From the NCBI RefSeq assembly GCF_044788715.1, contig NZ_CP173170.1, forward strand, positions 1,612,001 to 1,676,000: a stretch of 64,000 nucleotides of DNA. The letters are read 5' to 3'. Made by a program: the position numbers and the translations under genes. Origin of the DNA: Methylotuvimicrobium sp018830325. Its GTDB lineage: Bacteria > Pseudomonadota > Gammaproteobacteria > Methylococcales > Methylomonadaceae. The notes beneath the pieces are model-generated. The model was given only the letters and a program-made list of their open reading frames with translations. It searched no databases and was not told the origin of the DNA. Positions 25,368 to 34,203 of the stretch are shown here, one piece after another (within the stretch, counting starts at the first letter, position 1; each line of letters opens with the position of its first letter).

Positions 25368-27023
25368 TCAAATGGCGAACAAAGCGAAAAGCAACAATAG
25401 CAACAGCCACCAATACCAACTTCTTGGCACTTCCAAAGTTTGCGTGGTTCCGAAAGGATTTTCGAATCCGTCTGCATCGATCGTTCGAATCCGCATGTAA
25501 TACGTGCCACTATCCGGTTTATCGAGTTCGATATTCGGTTCATCGACTGTTTTGTCGACAAGCGGTGCCGAAAACGAAGGCTCATCGGCCAATTGAAATT
25601 GATACCGTTGACCGGGTAACCCGGCACGCCACCGGATTTGTAAATGCTCGTCGGATATCTCAGGCTCTTCAAGTGTCGGAGCCGGAACGACTCGGCGAAA
25701 ATGTTGAGCATCGCTGAAAGGGCCTAACCCCTCATTTTCATCAACTGCAGCCACTCGCCAGTAGTAATCGCCCAAAGGTAATTCGTCAGGCGAGACGAAT
25801 TGACTTTCGTCAACTTCTAAATTATCGGTAACTAGCTCCCGGAACTCCGAATCTTTCGCCAACTGAAAATGAAATTGCTCGATATCGACGGGCTTAGACC
25901 ATACAAAAACAGCGCGTTCTTCGGTCACGCCGCTTGCCGGTTTCGGCTCCAACAACAACGGTGGTTCCGGTCTCGCATTAAGCTCGATTCGAGTAGCCGC
26001 GTTCAATCCTTCAAGACCGCTGGCATCAATGGCACGAATTCGAAAAAAATAATTCCCGTCGGGTAAATCAGGGCCTTTAAACAGATTCCCGGCAAAAGTA
26101 TTATCGAGCATCAAACTACGAAAATCTTCCCTTAGACTGATTTGTACCCGATATCCCGAACTACCGGAAACTTCAGGAATCCCAAGTTGAATCGGAACTT
26201 GTTCCAATACTCGAGGCAACGCGTCGACATTAGGAGCAGGCAATAAATCGACAGGAGGCGCAGGAGGTTCGGAGCCGCGAATCAACAAACCTTGATTCGC
26301 CTTCACGAATCGCGAGACGCCCGCACCGGTCACTTCGATCTTTCCGCCCAGCACTTCAGCACGGCTGACGGCGTTTCCCTCGTCTTGATTGACACGGTAG
26401 TCCGTGCCTCTAACGGAAGTAGTAGCAGAAGGCGTTTTAATCTCGAAGCGATTGGCCGGTCCGGTACTCGGCTCGACTTGAGTTTCCAACCTTCCTTTCT
26501 CGAGCATCAACCGGTTATCGACCATTCCGGAATCGCCGAATATGCCGATTCGGTCCAAATGCAAATGACTTTTTTCCTGTAGTAACAAAAACGAGCCGTC
26601 GATAAATTGCAATCTAACATTGCTGTCGTCCAGGGTTTCAATCTTATCCCCTTCTACCAGCAAGCTACCGGCACTTAATGGCAAACGCCGACCTCCATCT
26701 GCCTCTATAACCCATGCTTGGCCATGCATGTCGAAAACCCTTACGAAAAAAGGAGACGTTTTAAGCCACTTGACGGGAACTTTAATTTTGGTGCCCGGTG
26801 GAATCTTATAAGGATCTACTATTTGATTGTAGGTTTTGAGGCGTTCGGTAAAAGACACGTTTTTAAGGTAGCGATCGGCCAATACCCACAAGTTTTCACC
26901 CGCACTAACGGTGTAAATCCAATCGTCGGAGGCAATAACGCGAGTCGATGACAAAAAGATGAGTATGAGAACGAATAATAGTTTACGTTGGACTCTACCA
27001 TTCAAGTCATGATGATCTCGCAT
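25368..27023 (-). CDS. LysM-FecR-fibronectin-like exported protein with C-terminal membrane anchor
   Basis: 551 residues. Signal peptide at about residues 14-32. A LysM peptidoglycan-binding module is at 38-83 (YTVSAGENLWVLADRYLKN... YKIPPGTKIKVP), and a FecR-like beta domain at 115-215 (GDKIETLDDSNVRLQFIDGS, TPSATTSVRGTDYRV). Three or more fibronectin-type repeats follow (265-525), each ending in the form YY(W/M)R(V/I)xxxDxxG. The tail is PRSWYWWLLLLLLFALFAI, a membrane anchor. By family it is a periplasmic/cell-wall-associated partner of the CHASE2 sensor encoded 9 bp downstream. The ligand is unknown. It has a leader with an in-frame Met at 27023. Confidence 0.87.
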   Translation of the reverse strand: MRDHHDLNGRVQRKLLFVLILIFLSSTRVIASDDWIYTVSAGENLWVLADRYLKNVSFTERLKTYNQIVDPYKIPPGTKIKVPVKWLKTSPFFVRVFDMHGQAWVIEADGGRRLPLSAGSLLVEGDKIETLDDSNVRLQFIDGSFLLLQEKSHLHLDRIGIFGDSGMVDNRLMLEKGRLETQVEPSTGPANRFEIKTPSATTSVRGTDYRVNQDEGNAVSRAEVLGGKIEVTGAGVSRFVKANQGLLIRGSEPPAPPVDLLPAPNVDALPRVLEQVPIQLGIPEVSGSSGYRVQISLREDFRSLMLDNTFAGNLFKGPDLPDGNYFFRIRAIDASGLEGLNAATRIELNARPEPPLLLEPKPASGVTEERAVFVWSKPVDIEQFHFQLAKDSEFRELVTDNLEVDESQFVSPDELPLGDYYWRVAAVDENEGLGPFSDAQHFRRVVPAPTLEEPEISDEHLQIRWRAGLPGQRYQFQLADEPSFSAPLVDKTVDEPNIELDKPDSGTYYMRIRTIDADGFENPFGTTQTLEVPRSWYWWLLLLLLFALFAI

Positions 27024-27222
27024 AAAAAATTTCCTCTCCTGTTTACAGTGTTTGCGGTTTATGGTGCATGCTTCCTTATTTGCCTATTTCATGGCGCCAT
27101 ACTTTAAAGCTTAGTCCACGCCGAATTAATCGTCTACCAGAAAAAAGGGAGTGGGCGAAGAAAGATCGGCTTAAGGTCAGGTGTGACAAGAGAAGCTAAT
27201 CATTTCTTTCAGTGCCGGATAG

Positions 27223-27405
27223 GTGTTGAAGGACTGTCCGAGCTATCAGTTTAAATCTTCTGCTAGCCTGGACGAAACGATGTTGTCGGCCTATTTCAGA
27301 GGAAAATGTAGCTATCGAGAAATAAGGTATTATTTTGAACTACATTGTACAACTGTCGGTAAAACCATTAGAGAAGCAAGATTAAAAAAGAAAGCCATGA
27401 ACCTA
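27223..27405 (+). pseudogene. Remnant of a REP-associated (RAYT) transposase C terminus
   Basis: The translated stretch LDETMLSAYFRGKCSYREIR, then YYFELHCTTVGKTIREARLKK aligns by eye with the C-terminal helix-turn-helix of the complete transposase at 41840 (MAHAYLSGHYTLAQVGEYFG, then VSYATVSRAVKQVE). No HUH domain is present upstream and the frame then runs into repeat DNA. The upstream part of the gap (27024-27222) contains 'aaggtcaggtgtgacaagag', another REP-like word, and nothing else. Confidence 0.45.
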
Positions 27406-27429
27406 AGGCATATGCACAAAATAACTGCT

Positions 27430-27600
27430 ACAAGTAATAGGCTTTGCGGCGATTCGGTGACTCGCTTGACAGGACGCCGTGAATACTTCCATGTAGGCTT
27501 GACGGCGGCTTTCCCTGCCGCCGACACCAGTCAATCGAGCCACCGAACCCCCTCCCAGAAGTTGTCGAAGTTATTTCATGCTCGTTACTAAGTCGCATTC
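27430..27600. repeat. R4-related repeat (degenerate ends)
   Basis: Contains the R4 core in reverse ('gacaggacgccgtgaatact', 'gacggcggctttccctgccg', 'ccgacaccagtcaatcgagc') and a degenerate right end 'gaagttatttcatgctcg'. It follows the RAYT remnant directly. Confidence 0.5.
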
Positions 27601-27685
27601 TTTTAGCAATATACTGTCCTGGTAAGATCGGTTTTGATGGGGGTTGGTTACGCTCATGAAGAAACGGTACTCGCCTTTGCAGTGG

Positions 27686-29914
27686 TTATGTTTTTTTAAA
27701 AGGGGATGATAATAGTCTCTTCAATTTTGATGAGCTCTTCGCGCTCTGAATGGTTTTCTTTAATTCTTGATTTCTGAGGCGGATTGCTTCCAATTTCTGC
27801 TGATCATCCGGTGATAGATTATCAACTCGCTGATCGACGCTTGATAACTCTAAAACCTGATCAATATTAGGTATCGGTGTGTTTTTCGAGGACGAATAAA
27901 AGCAAAATGCAGGGGTGTTATGCTTCCTGACCGAATTCCTTGCGGCATCGGCTTTTGTTAACAATTGCTTTGCGGTCTCTCCGTCATGAGGATAAAGGCT
28001 AATTCCCATCCGAGGTAGCAGGCTATATATGTCTTGGAGATAGGGGTAAGGCAGAGTAAGTACCGAAATGATTTCTTGGGCCAAGATTGCAATTCGTTCT
28101 TTGTCGTCCGTCCGGTTAAAAATGATGATAAATTCGTCATTGCTCCAGCGCCCGATGCTATCGCCAATCCGTATGCATGTCTTTAAGCGTTTAGCAATCG
28201 CTGATATCAGAAAGTCTTCAGCACTTAGGCTGAGCGTTTCGTCTATTGTTTTAAGATCATCAAAGCCGATAAAACAAATTGCAAAACAGTTATTATCTTT
28301 TTCGTCCGCGATGTTCCGGTCAATTAGTTCCTCCAGTTTTATACGATTGGGAAGCCCCGTCAATTTATCGTGAGTTGCCAGATATTTCCAACGACGGCTC
28401 ATTTTGACGGTCTCTGTTATGTCGCTTAATACAAACATATACTGTTTTGTTTCATGGATAGGCATATCGATCGGATTGCATGATAGACGGATCGTATATT
28501 CGTTTCCGTTGGGCGCTTTTAGGTAACAAGTGGATACTGGTTTGTCGGATTTCAGCAACAAAGAAGGGCTCCAAAATTTAGCTTGATCGGTACTTAGACC
28601 TATCAGAACAGTATTGATATGTCGATGGGATGCTTCTTGAAGAGTGAATCCGGTTAATATTTCCGCATTTGGATTAAGGAATTCAATTCTGCCCTCGGAA
28701 TCGGTAATGATGATGGCATCGCCAATTGCCGCAAGGGTCGCTGAATTACGTTGCCGTTCAAAAAGCAATGTGCGGCCAATGTGTTTCATGCTTTGCCAAT
28801 TTAAGGCAGGAAAACTCAAGATCAAAACCGTTAAAACCGCTACGGGACTAAACCAGGACAAGGCGAAATAAAACAGGGAAGCACTGGTTGCGATGGCAGA
28901 AATCATGCCGGCAAGCAACGGAATGAGAGGTTTATTGTTGTAGATGCGCGATGATATTAGCGTGGCGAATAGCAAAATAAAAGTCAGGAGATTTTCTAAG
29001 GGTTTGCTCAGTTGGATCAAATTAAAACCTTGCAAACCCGAGTTAAGTACTTGCGCATGAAGCTCGATGCCATTCATGGGTTCCGATTGACCCGATAAAG
29101 GTGTTGGAAACCTTGTGGCCAAACCGGCAGCCGAAGCTCCAACCAAGACAATCTTATTTTCCAGAGACAAGTCGGTTGTTTTCTCTTGAAGGATATCGAG
29201 ATAAGAAATTCTTTGAAACTCGCTGTTATCGGCAAAGGGAATCAAAACGCGTTGATTGCGCCACCAAAGGTTCGAACGGGAAGGATGCGTGTTGGGACGA
29301 CTTTCGCCTTGCCATTTCAATGTATGGTCTTCATGATGGACCTGCAATAGAACGGAAGCAAACGAACGCCATTTTCTGTTATCGAAGCCTGCTTCGAGAA
29401 AGATGGATCGGACCAAGCCGTCACTGTCGAGTTCGATGTCGACATGCCCTAAACCGGCCGCGGTTTCGATAAATTGTTTCAAGGGAAGCGTCGGTTTTAT
29501 ACCCTCTTTCCGGAGGCCGGTGATTTCGGGCAAGACCGGCAAAACGACCTTGCCGTTGTGACGGATTGCTTCAGCCAACAGTCTATCCGCTACAGGATCT
29601 GCATTTTCGGGTTCGGCAAATATGATATCAAGGCCGATCGCAGCGGCATTGAGTTGTGTCAGAGTGTCAAGCAATTTGGCATGTGTCCTTCTCGACCAGG
29701 GCCAGCGTCCAAGTTCTTTGAGGCTCCGTTCATCGATCTCAATGATCACAAGGCCATCGGTCGCAGGGCGTGGCCAAAGTCTGAGCATGCTGTCGTATAC
29801 TAAGCGGTCGACCGGTTGTAATGCATTAAAGCTGGAAATTAACAGGCCGAGAAGGGCAAGGCTTAATGCCGTGTTTATAGCGGTATGCCTAAATACACTC
29901 TTGAGTCTTTGCAT
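27686..29914 (-). CDS. CHASE2-PAS-GGDEF protein with degenerate GGDEF site
   Basis: 742 residues. It has an N-terminal TM, a CHASE2 sensor (VIIEIDERSLKELGRWPWSR, GLDIIFAEPENAD), three TM helices (about 295-370), a PAS domain and a GGDEF domain. The active-site loop reads RWSNDEF instead of GGDEF, so cyclase activity is doubtful. It has no EAL domain, ending instead in a charged helical tail (RRVDNLSPDDQQKLEAI-like). It is a paralogue of the protein at 22539-25358 with clear similarity in the CHASE2 part. It may act as a c-di-GMP or GTP receptor, or as a regulatory partner. It is a separate transcription unit, with the repeat region between the two. Confidence 0.9.
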   Translation of the reverse strand: MQRLKSVFRHTAINTALSLALLGLLISSFNALQPVDRLVYDSMLRLWPRPATDGLVIIEIDERSLKELGRWPWSRRTHAKLLDTLTQLNAAAIGLDIIFAEPENADPVADRLLAEAIRHNGKVVLPVLPEITGLRKEGIKPTLPLKQFIETAAGLGHVDIELDSDGLVRSIFLEAGFDNRKWRSFASVLLQVHHEDHTLKWQGESRPNTHPSRSNLWWRNQRVLIPFADNSEFQRISYLDILQEKTTDLSLENKIVLVGASAAGLATRFPTPLSGQSEPMNGIELHAQVLNSGLQGFNLIQLSKPLENLLTFILLFATLISSRIYNNKPLIPLLAGMISAIATSASLFYFALSWFSPVAVLTVLILSFPALNWQSMKHIGRTLLFERQRNSATLAAIGDAIIITDSEGRIEFLNPNAEILTGFTLQEASHRHINTVLIGLSTDQAKFWSPSLLLKSDKPVSTCYLKAPNGNEYTIRLSCNPIDMPIHETKQYMFVLSDITETVKMSRRWKYLATHDKLTGLPNRIKLEELIDRNIADEKDNNCFAICFIGFDDLKTIDETLSLSAEDFLISAIAKRLKTCIRIGDSIGRWSNDEFIIIFNRTDDKERIAILAQEIISVLTLPYPYLQDIYSLLPRMGISLYPHDGETAKQLLTKADAARNSVRKHNTPAFCFYSSSKNTPIPNIDQVLELSSVDQRVDNLSPDDQQKLEAIRLRNQELKKTIQSAKSSSKLKRLLSSPFKKT

Positions 29915-29923
29915 TGAGTGAGC

Positions 29924-30531
29924 CTAAATAATGATGAACACTATTAAGGTTACCCTTAATAGTAACCAATACAAAGTTGGGAATGCTTCAATTTTTTGCG
30001 AATTATCAAATGACCTACTGAAATCGATTGCACCGATGCTTTCTATTCGATTCGGCGATAACACGGCTTCCGTTCCGTCTGCGTTTGGTAATGCGATGAA
30101 GCCTTTTGCCGGAAACAGTTTGTAATAACAGATGCAGGCATGAATGCTGTCGTAGGCGATCGGTAGCCCTTGCTGCTTAATGTGACGCGCCAAATCACGC
30201 TATCCAACTTACCGCCGTAAAGATCGAACGTGCCCGTTTTTTTGCGCGCCAGCATCCAGACTTGATAAATCAACTGCAACAAATTTTCGTCGTGAAACCG
30301 TGTATAAGCGTGTTTGACGTAGACTGTCGGTTTTTCGGTGTCGATCGACGGTTTGCCGTCCGCATCGAGTGTCACTGTACCGATTTTATCGGTTTCGTTG
30401 CGCGTGTCGATTTTCCAGACCGGTGCGAATTGCACGAACAGGCGATCAAGTAGCTCAGTTTCGAACAGCGGAATTTGCAGCGGGTTGCAGTAGGCTTTGG
30501 CGAATCTATCGGCTGCTTCTTGCCGAGTCAT
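29924..30531 (-). pseudogene. Frameshifted gene downstream of and overlapping a lipoprotein gene
   Basis: The 5' part (30531 down to about 30190) encodes MTRQEAADRFAKAYCNPLQI... and runs well through LYGGKLDSVIWRV. In that frame it then becomes low-quality (TLSSKGYRSPTT...). In the neighbouring frame the sense continues as KQQGLPIAYDSIHACICYYK then LFPAKGFIALPNADGTEAVL, which reads as a sensible protein. A single-base indel near 30180-30195 therefore explains the break. The C-terminal 25 residues look random, so the 3' end may also be lost. The start overlaps the stop of the upstream lipoprotein gene (ATGA), implying coupled translation in the ancestor. No function is assigned. Confidence 0.6.
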
Positions 30532-31181
30532 CGACGCAGTTCGGGGCGGCGCGTAGCGTAGCGGATCGGTTTGCCGGTTACCGGAATTTGCTCGATCGGC
30601 AGTTGAAAAGGGGCGTTTAATTCAGTGTGCAAGTCGTCGAGCGCAAGCCCGGCGAACCAGCGCAGCAGCGGGTAGGCTCCGGCAACTTGTTGCCAAGTTC
30701 GGTAATGGTCGGGCACCGCGACTCGATCGGCTAATTCGGTTTTGTAGTCGGTTTTTTTAAAAGAATCCGAACCGACTAGTGCGCGGCCGCATTCGTTGAG
30801 TCTTTGCCGAAACGACGAACCCGGCGGCAAGCGGGAAGTTAGGCCGGCGGCCGCGTCTCGCGGCAAATTCGCGAATTCCGTCAACCTTGCGTTCTCATCC
30901 AGTTGCCGCATTTGTTCGAGCCACTGCGCGTAAGCCGAATCGGACATTGACGCACCGGCAAATGAAGCAAAAAAACGATTGCCGCGAAGATAGGGAAAGC
31001 CGGGAATCCGCATTTCGCCGGTATCCTCGGTGCTATTTGCGAAAACGGCATCATCGAGGTCTTGATAAAATTGCAAACAAGACGCTTGCTGTCCGCCCTG
31101 CGGAGCAATCAAAAGGGCGGAGGTCGAGACACAGCCCGTTAGGAATAGACATGACAATAAGGAGATTCTCATTGCGTGCAT
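30528..31181 (-). CDS. Lipoprotein of unknown function
   Basis: 217 residues from the ATG at 31181, which has GGAGG 9 bases ahead. An upstream in-frame Met at 31283 has no RBS and lies before the signal. The signal ISLLSCLFLTGC ends in a lipobox with LTG-C. The mature protein is mostly helical with a conserved-looking centre (FPYLRGNRFFASFAGASMSD, QWLEQMRQLDENARLTEFAN) and ends in YATRRPELRR. The stop overlaps the start of the next, frameshifted gene. They look like one operon for an envelope protein pair. I do not recognise the family well enough to name a role. Confidence 0.7.
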   Translation of the reverse strand: MHAMRISLLSCLFLTGCVSTSALLIAPQGGQQASCLQFYQDLDDAVFANSTEDTGEMRIPGFPYLRGNRFFASFAGASMSDSAYAQWLEQMRQLDENARLTEFANLPRDAAAGLTSRLPPGSSFRQRLNECGRALVGSDSFKKTDYKTELADRVAVPDHYRTWQQVAGAYPLLRWFAGLALDDLHTELNAPFQLPIEQIPVTGKPIRYATRRPELRR

Positions 31182-31260
31182 CGTGTCAATCCTCCGTGAG
31201 AACAGGCGTGAAAGATCGTCATTGTATTCAATTTTCCCTACAGGCTTACTCCCTTTATAC

Positions 31261-31377
31261 TCAAAAATCGGCTTGTGCTTCACGCTGACGCAGCAATAAC
31301 GCGAAGTTCAAAATTTCCTGCATGAGGGGTTCCGGCTTGGGTTTAATGGTTTGAAAAACCTGTTCGGCAAGGTCCAT
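31261..31377 (-). CDS. Mini-ORF resembling DUF2281/VapB-type antitoxin N terminus
   Basis: 38 codons: MDLAEQVFQTIKPKPEPLMQ, then EILNFALLLRQREAQADF. The spacing of hydrophobic residues and the 'PEPLxxEIL(D/N)F' core resemble short DUF2281 antitoxin-like proteins. A weak RBS (AAGAG) lies upstream. No toxin partner follows. The lipoprotein gene starts 80 bp downstream, so it may be a leader ORF or an orphan antitoxin. Confidence 0.45.
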   Translation of the reverse strand: MDLAEQVFQTIKPKPEPLMQEILNFALLLRQREAQADF

Positions 31378-31599
31378 ATCGGTTCACTCTTAAATCTAAT
31401 CGTTTGTGTCAAACATGGGCTACTAAATCAAAAAGTAACCTGATGTATCCCCACAAAACGCTCGTTCCCATGCTCGGCGCTCTTCTTTATACACAAATAT
31501 CGGTAAACTTGCTAAACAGAGGTCATCGTATAACTGGAAACGGTGCTGTTTGATAAATCTGCGGATATTGGATATCAGTGGCTCCGAGATCGCGATCTG

Positions 31600-31910
31600 G
31601 GGATCGCTCCCACAGAGCATCCAGCCCCTTGTGGGAGCGACGCCTTCGTCGCGATTTCGAAGTCGGTTACGTTAAGCAACAATAAAGGGTATCGAGGTCA
31701 CATTCGCCAAGATGGCAAGACGGTATCTACGACTTATGTATAACGGCGAGTGCTCGGCGTGGGAATGCCGCTTTAGACGCTCTGCGTCGACTGCGGCGGG
31801 CAATCGGATTAAGAAACTGTAGAGAATGTATCGTTGCTCTTGTCGGGATTATCGACCTCTAGGGACGCAGAGCGTCCCGGGATGTATTCCCACGCAGCGT
31901 AGGAACGATG
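31600..31910. repeat. REP-type hairpins in a 659-bp gap
   Basis: 31604-31613 TCGCTCCCAC and 31631-31640 GTGGGAGCGA form a hairpin followed by 'cgccttcgtcgcgatttcg', a common bacterial REP signature. A second unit at about 31748-31910 pairs 'gacgctctgcgtcgac' and 'gggacgcagagcgtccc' with 'cggcgtgggaatgcc' and 'attcccacgcagcgtaggaa'. The rest of 31378-32036 holds no credible gene. Confidence 0.55.
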
Positions 31911-32036
31911 AAAAAAATCAATATATCTATCAATTTTCAGCCATAGCAAATTGTTTTATTTGGCTGTTTCGTGGGGATACCTCAGAACCTGAACCTTTTT
32001 TGCCTTCCCTAACCGCATCGTTCTTAAATTCATGTT

Positions 32037-33389
32037 TTAGCCTACAGATTTGCGCATCGTGACAAATTCTTCGGCCGCAGTCGGATGAATACCGATCGTC
32101 GAGTCGAAGACGGCCTTGGTCGCGCCGGCCCGAATTGCGACTGCCATGCCTTGTATGATTTCTCCCGCTTCCGGTCCGACCATGTGGATGCCTAGGACCC
32201 GATCGGTGCTTGTTCTGACTATCATTTTCATCATCGTTTTTTCATCGAGACCGGACAGCGTGTGTTTCATCGGCGTAAAAACTGATTTATAGATCTCGAT
32301 ATCGGAGTATCGCTCCTTGGCTTCGGATTCGGTCAACCCGACCGTGCCGATATTCGGCTGGCTGAATACCGCCGTTGGGATATTGTCATAATCGACCGAA
32401 GTGGGTTCATCGGTATAGAGATTGTTGACCAGAGCCATCGCTTCGGCGATTGCGACCGGCGTCAGGTTAAGTCCGCCGGTGACATCGCCCAGCGCGTATA
32501 TCGACGGAATATTGCTTTGATATCGGTGGTCGACGACGATTTCGCCCTTCTCGGTCAACGCAACGCCGAGTTCGGGCAGACCAAGTCCCGCAGTATTCGG
32601 TCTTCGCCCGGTCGCGTATAAAATCAGATCGGCTTCAACGATGTGGTTCCGGTCGGTATGGGCTTCATAGCCGCTTTCGTTTCGGGCGACCGATTGAATA
32701 TTGGTGTTGAGCAAAATGTCGATGCCTTTTTTTTGCATTTCCTGACTGGCAAATGCTCTAACATCGTGATCGAATCCCCGCAGTATTTGCTCGCCCCGAT
32801 AGCATAATGTTGTGTTAACGCCCAAGCCGTGCATGATGCCGGCGAACTCGACGGCAATATAGCCGCCGCCGACAATCAGTATTCGCTCGGGAAGATTATC
32901 CAAGGCAAACATGTCATCGGAATCGGCGACATATTCGTTGCCCGGAAAATCGGGAATAAAGGGCTTTCCGCCGGTTGCGATTAGAATGCGTTCGCTACGG
33001 TATCGAGTTTCGCCGACTTGCACGGTATGAGCGTCAAGCAATGTCGCTCGGCCTTCGATCAGTGTTACGCCGGACTTGTCGAGCAAACTGCCGTATATGC
33101 CTTGCAGCCGTTTTAGTTCGCGGTCTTTTTGCGACAACAAACGTGGCCAGTCGAAGTCGGGTTCGCTTAGCGACCAGCCGAAACCTTTAGCCGCTTCAAA
33201 ATCCTCGCGAAAATGCGAGGCATAGACGAACAATTTCTTAGGCACGCAACCGACATTGACGCAGGTACCCCCTAGATGACGGTTTTCGGCGATGGCGACG
33301 CGGACGCCGAGGTTGGCGGCAGTTCGCGCGGCTCGAACGCCCCCTGAACCCGCGCCGATAACAAATAGCTCGAAATCGAAATCAGTCAT
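32037..33389 (-). CDS. gor: Glutathione-disulfide reductase
   Basis: A 450-residue class-I pyridine-nucleotide disulfide oxidoreductase. The FAD-binding GAGSGGVRAAR is at residues 12-22. The redox-active pair is C43-VNVG-C48 in GGTCVNVGCVPKK. The NAD(P)-binding GGGYIAVEFAG and the C-terminal IGIHPTAAEEFVTMR with the His-Glu pair complete the enzyme. It reduces GSSG with NADPH in the cytoplasm. The start at 33389 (MTDFDFELFVIGAG) is where homology begins; the frame is open 52 codons upstream without meaning. It sits beside a peroxiredoxin and a ferritin-like gene on the same strand, an oxidative-stress neighbourhood. Confidence 0.94.
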   Translation of the reverse strand: MTDFDFELFVIGAGSGGVRAARTAANLGVRVAIAENRHLGGTCVNVGCVPKKLFVYASHFREDFEAAKGFGWSLSEPDFDWPRLLSQKDRELKRLQGIYGSLLDKSGVTLIEGRATLLDAHTVQVGETRYRSERILIATGGKPFIPDFPGNEYVADSDDMFALDNLPERILIVGGGYIAVEFAGIMHGLGVNTTLCYRGEQILRGFDHDVRAFASQEMQKKGIDILLNTNIQSVARNESGYEAHTDRNHIVEADLILYATGRRPNTAGLGLPELGVALTEKGEIVVDHRYQSNIPSIYALGDVTGGLNLTPVAIAEAMALVNNLYTDEPTSVDYDNIPTAVFSQPNIGTVGLTESEAKERYSDIEIYKSVFTPMKHTLSGLDEKTMMKMIVRTSTDRVLGIHMVGPEAGEIIQGMAVAIRAGATKAVFDSTIGIHPTAAEEFVTMRKSVG

Positions 33390-33462
33390 TTGTATATTAT
33401 TGAATAGGTGGATAACGGCAGCGCATCGGCATTCTTGATTGAATAACCGATGCGAATTATTA

Positions 33463-33657
33463 AACCTAAAAAGAGCAGTTGGCATGTGTTGTAGACCGTT
33501 CGTGCTGAGCCAAGTCGAAGCATGAAGGGTCTGCAACACTTTCACCGGCTTGGTGAAGCCTCAAACTACCCTTCTGAACCCTTCGACAGGGCTCTCCTGA
33601 GCTCGGCCGAAGGGTTCAGAAGGGTAGTTTGAGGTACTCAAATGCTCTTTTTAGGTT
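33463..33657. repeat. MITE-like element with 15-bp terminal repeats and a 27-bp hairpin
   Basis: Termini: AACCTAAAAAGAGCA at 33463-33477 and its exact reverse complement TGCTCTTTTTAGGTT at 33643-33657. Inside, 33559-33585 and 33608-33634 are perfect 27-bp inverted arms (beginning CCTCAAACTACCCTTCTGAA) around a 22-base loop. It separates gor from the peroxiredoxin gene and could act as a terminator or RNA-processing site. Confidence 0.65.
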
Positions 33658-33660
33658 AAA

Positions 33661-34182
33661 TTATGATCTTAAATAATCGAGCATCGTTTCAGCACCGCTA
33701 ACCGAGAACGGATCGTCCGGACAATTGTCGGAAAAACCGGGTTCGCTGAACAGCTTGACGATCTTACCGTCCTCGACCAACATCGAATAACGCCAAGAGC
33801 GATAGCCGAAGCCGAGATTTTCTTTTTTGACCAACATGCCCATCAGACGCGTAAAATCGCCATTGCCGTCGGGCAACATTTTGACATGCTCGATGCCCAG
33901 ATGTTTACTCCACTGAAACATCGTGAAGGCATCGTTGACACTTAAACAATAGACATCATCGACTCCCTGACCGATGATGTCTTGGTATTTTGCTTCGTAA
34001 CCCGGTAAATGTGTGCTCGAGCATGTCGGCGTAAACGCGCCCGGCAGGGAAAACAGCACGATTTTTTTGCCTTTGAAAATATCGTCGCTACTGACATCCT
34101 GCCAACGAAAAGGATTGTCGCCGCCGATACTTTCATCGCGCACGCGGGTTTTGAAAACTACATTGGGAACGTTTGAAGTCAT
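33661..34182 (-). CDS. Peroxiredoxin of the Prx5 family
   Basis: 173 residues with the Prx5-type active site PGAFTPTCSSTHLPGY (peroxidatic Cys54), the WGK-like SWRYSMLVEDG strand and the C-terminal FSVSGAETML. It reduces H2O2 and organic peroxides, usually with glutathione/glutaredoxin as donor. Many bacterial relatives carry a fused glutaredoxin domain, which is absent here. GGAGA stands 8 bases before the ATG. The gene follows the ferritin-like gene by 21 bp, so the two are co-transcribed, with glutathione reductase beyond the repeat. Confidence 0.92.
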   Translation of the reverse strand: MTSNVPNVVFKTRVRDESIGGDNPFRWQDVSSDDIFKGKKIVLFSLPGAFTPTCSSTHLPGYEAKYQDIIGQGVDDVYCLSVNDAFTMFQWSKHLGIEHVKMLPDGNGDFTRLMGMLVKKENLGFGYRSWRYSMLVEDGKIVKLFSEPGFSDNCPDDPFSVSGAETMLDYLRS

Positions 34183-34203
34183 TTAGATTCTCCGGTTGGT
34201 TGA

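Noticed and set aside
31423..31743. Two short frames near the REP hairpins upstream of the antitoxin-like ORF
   Set aside because: They overlap the 'gtgggagcgac' hairpins and have no RBS or recognisable domain.
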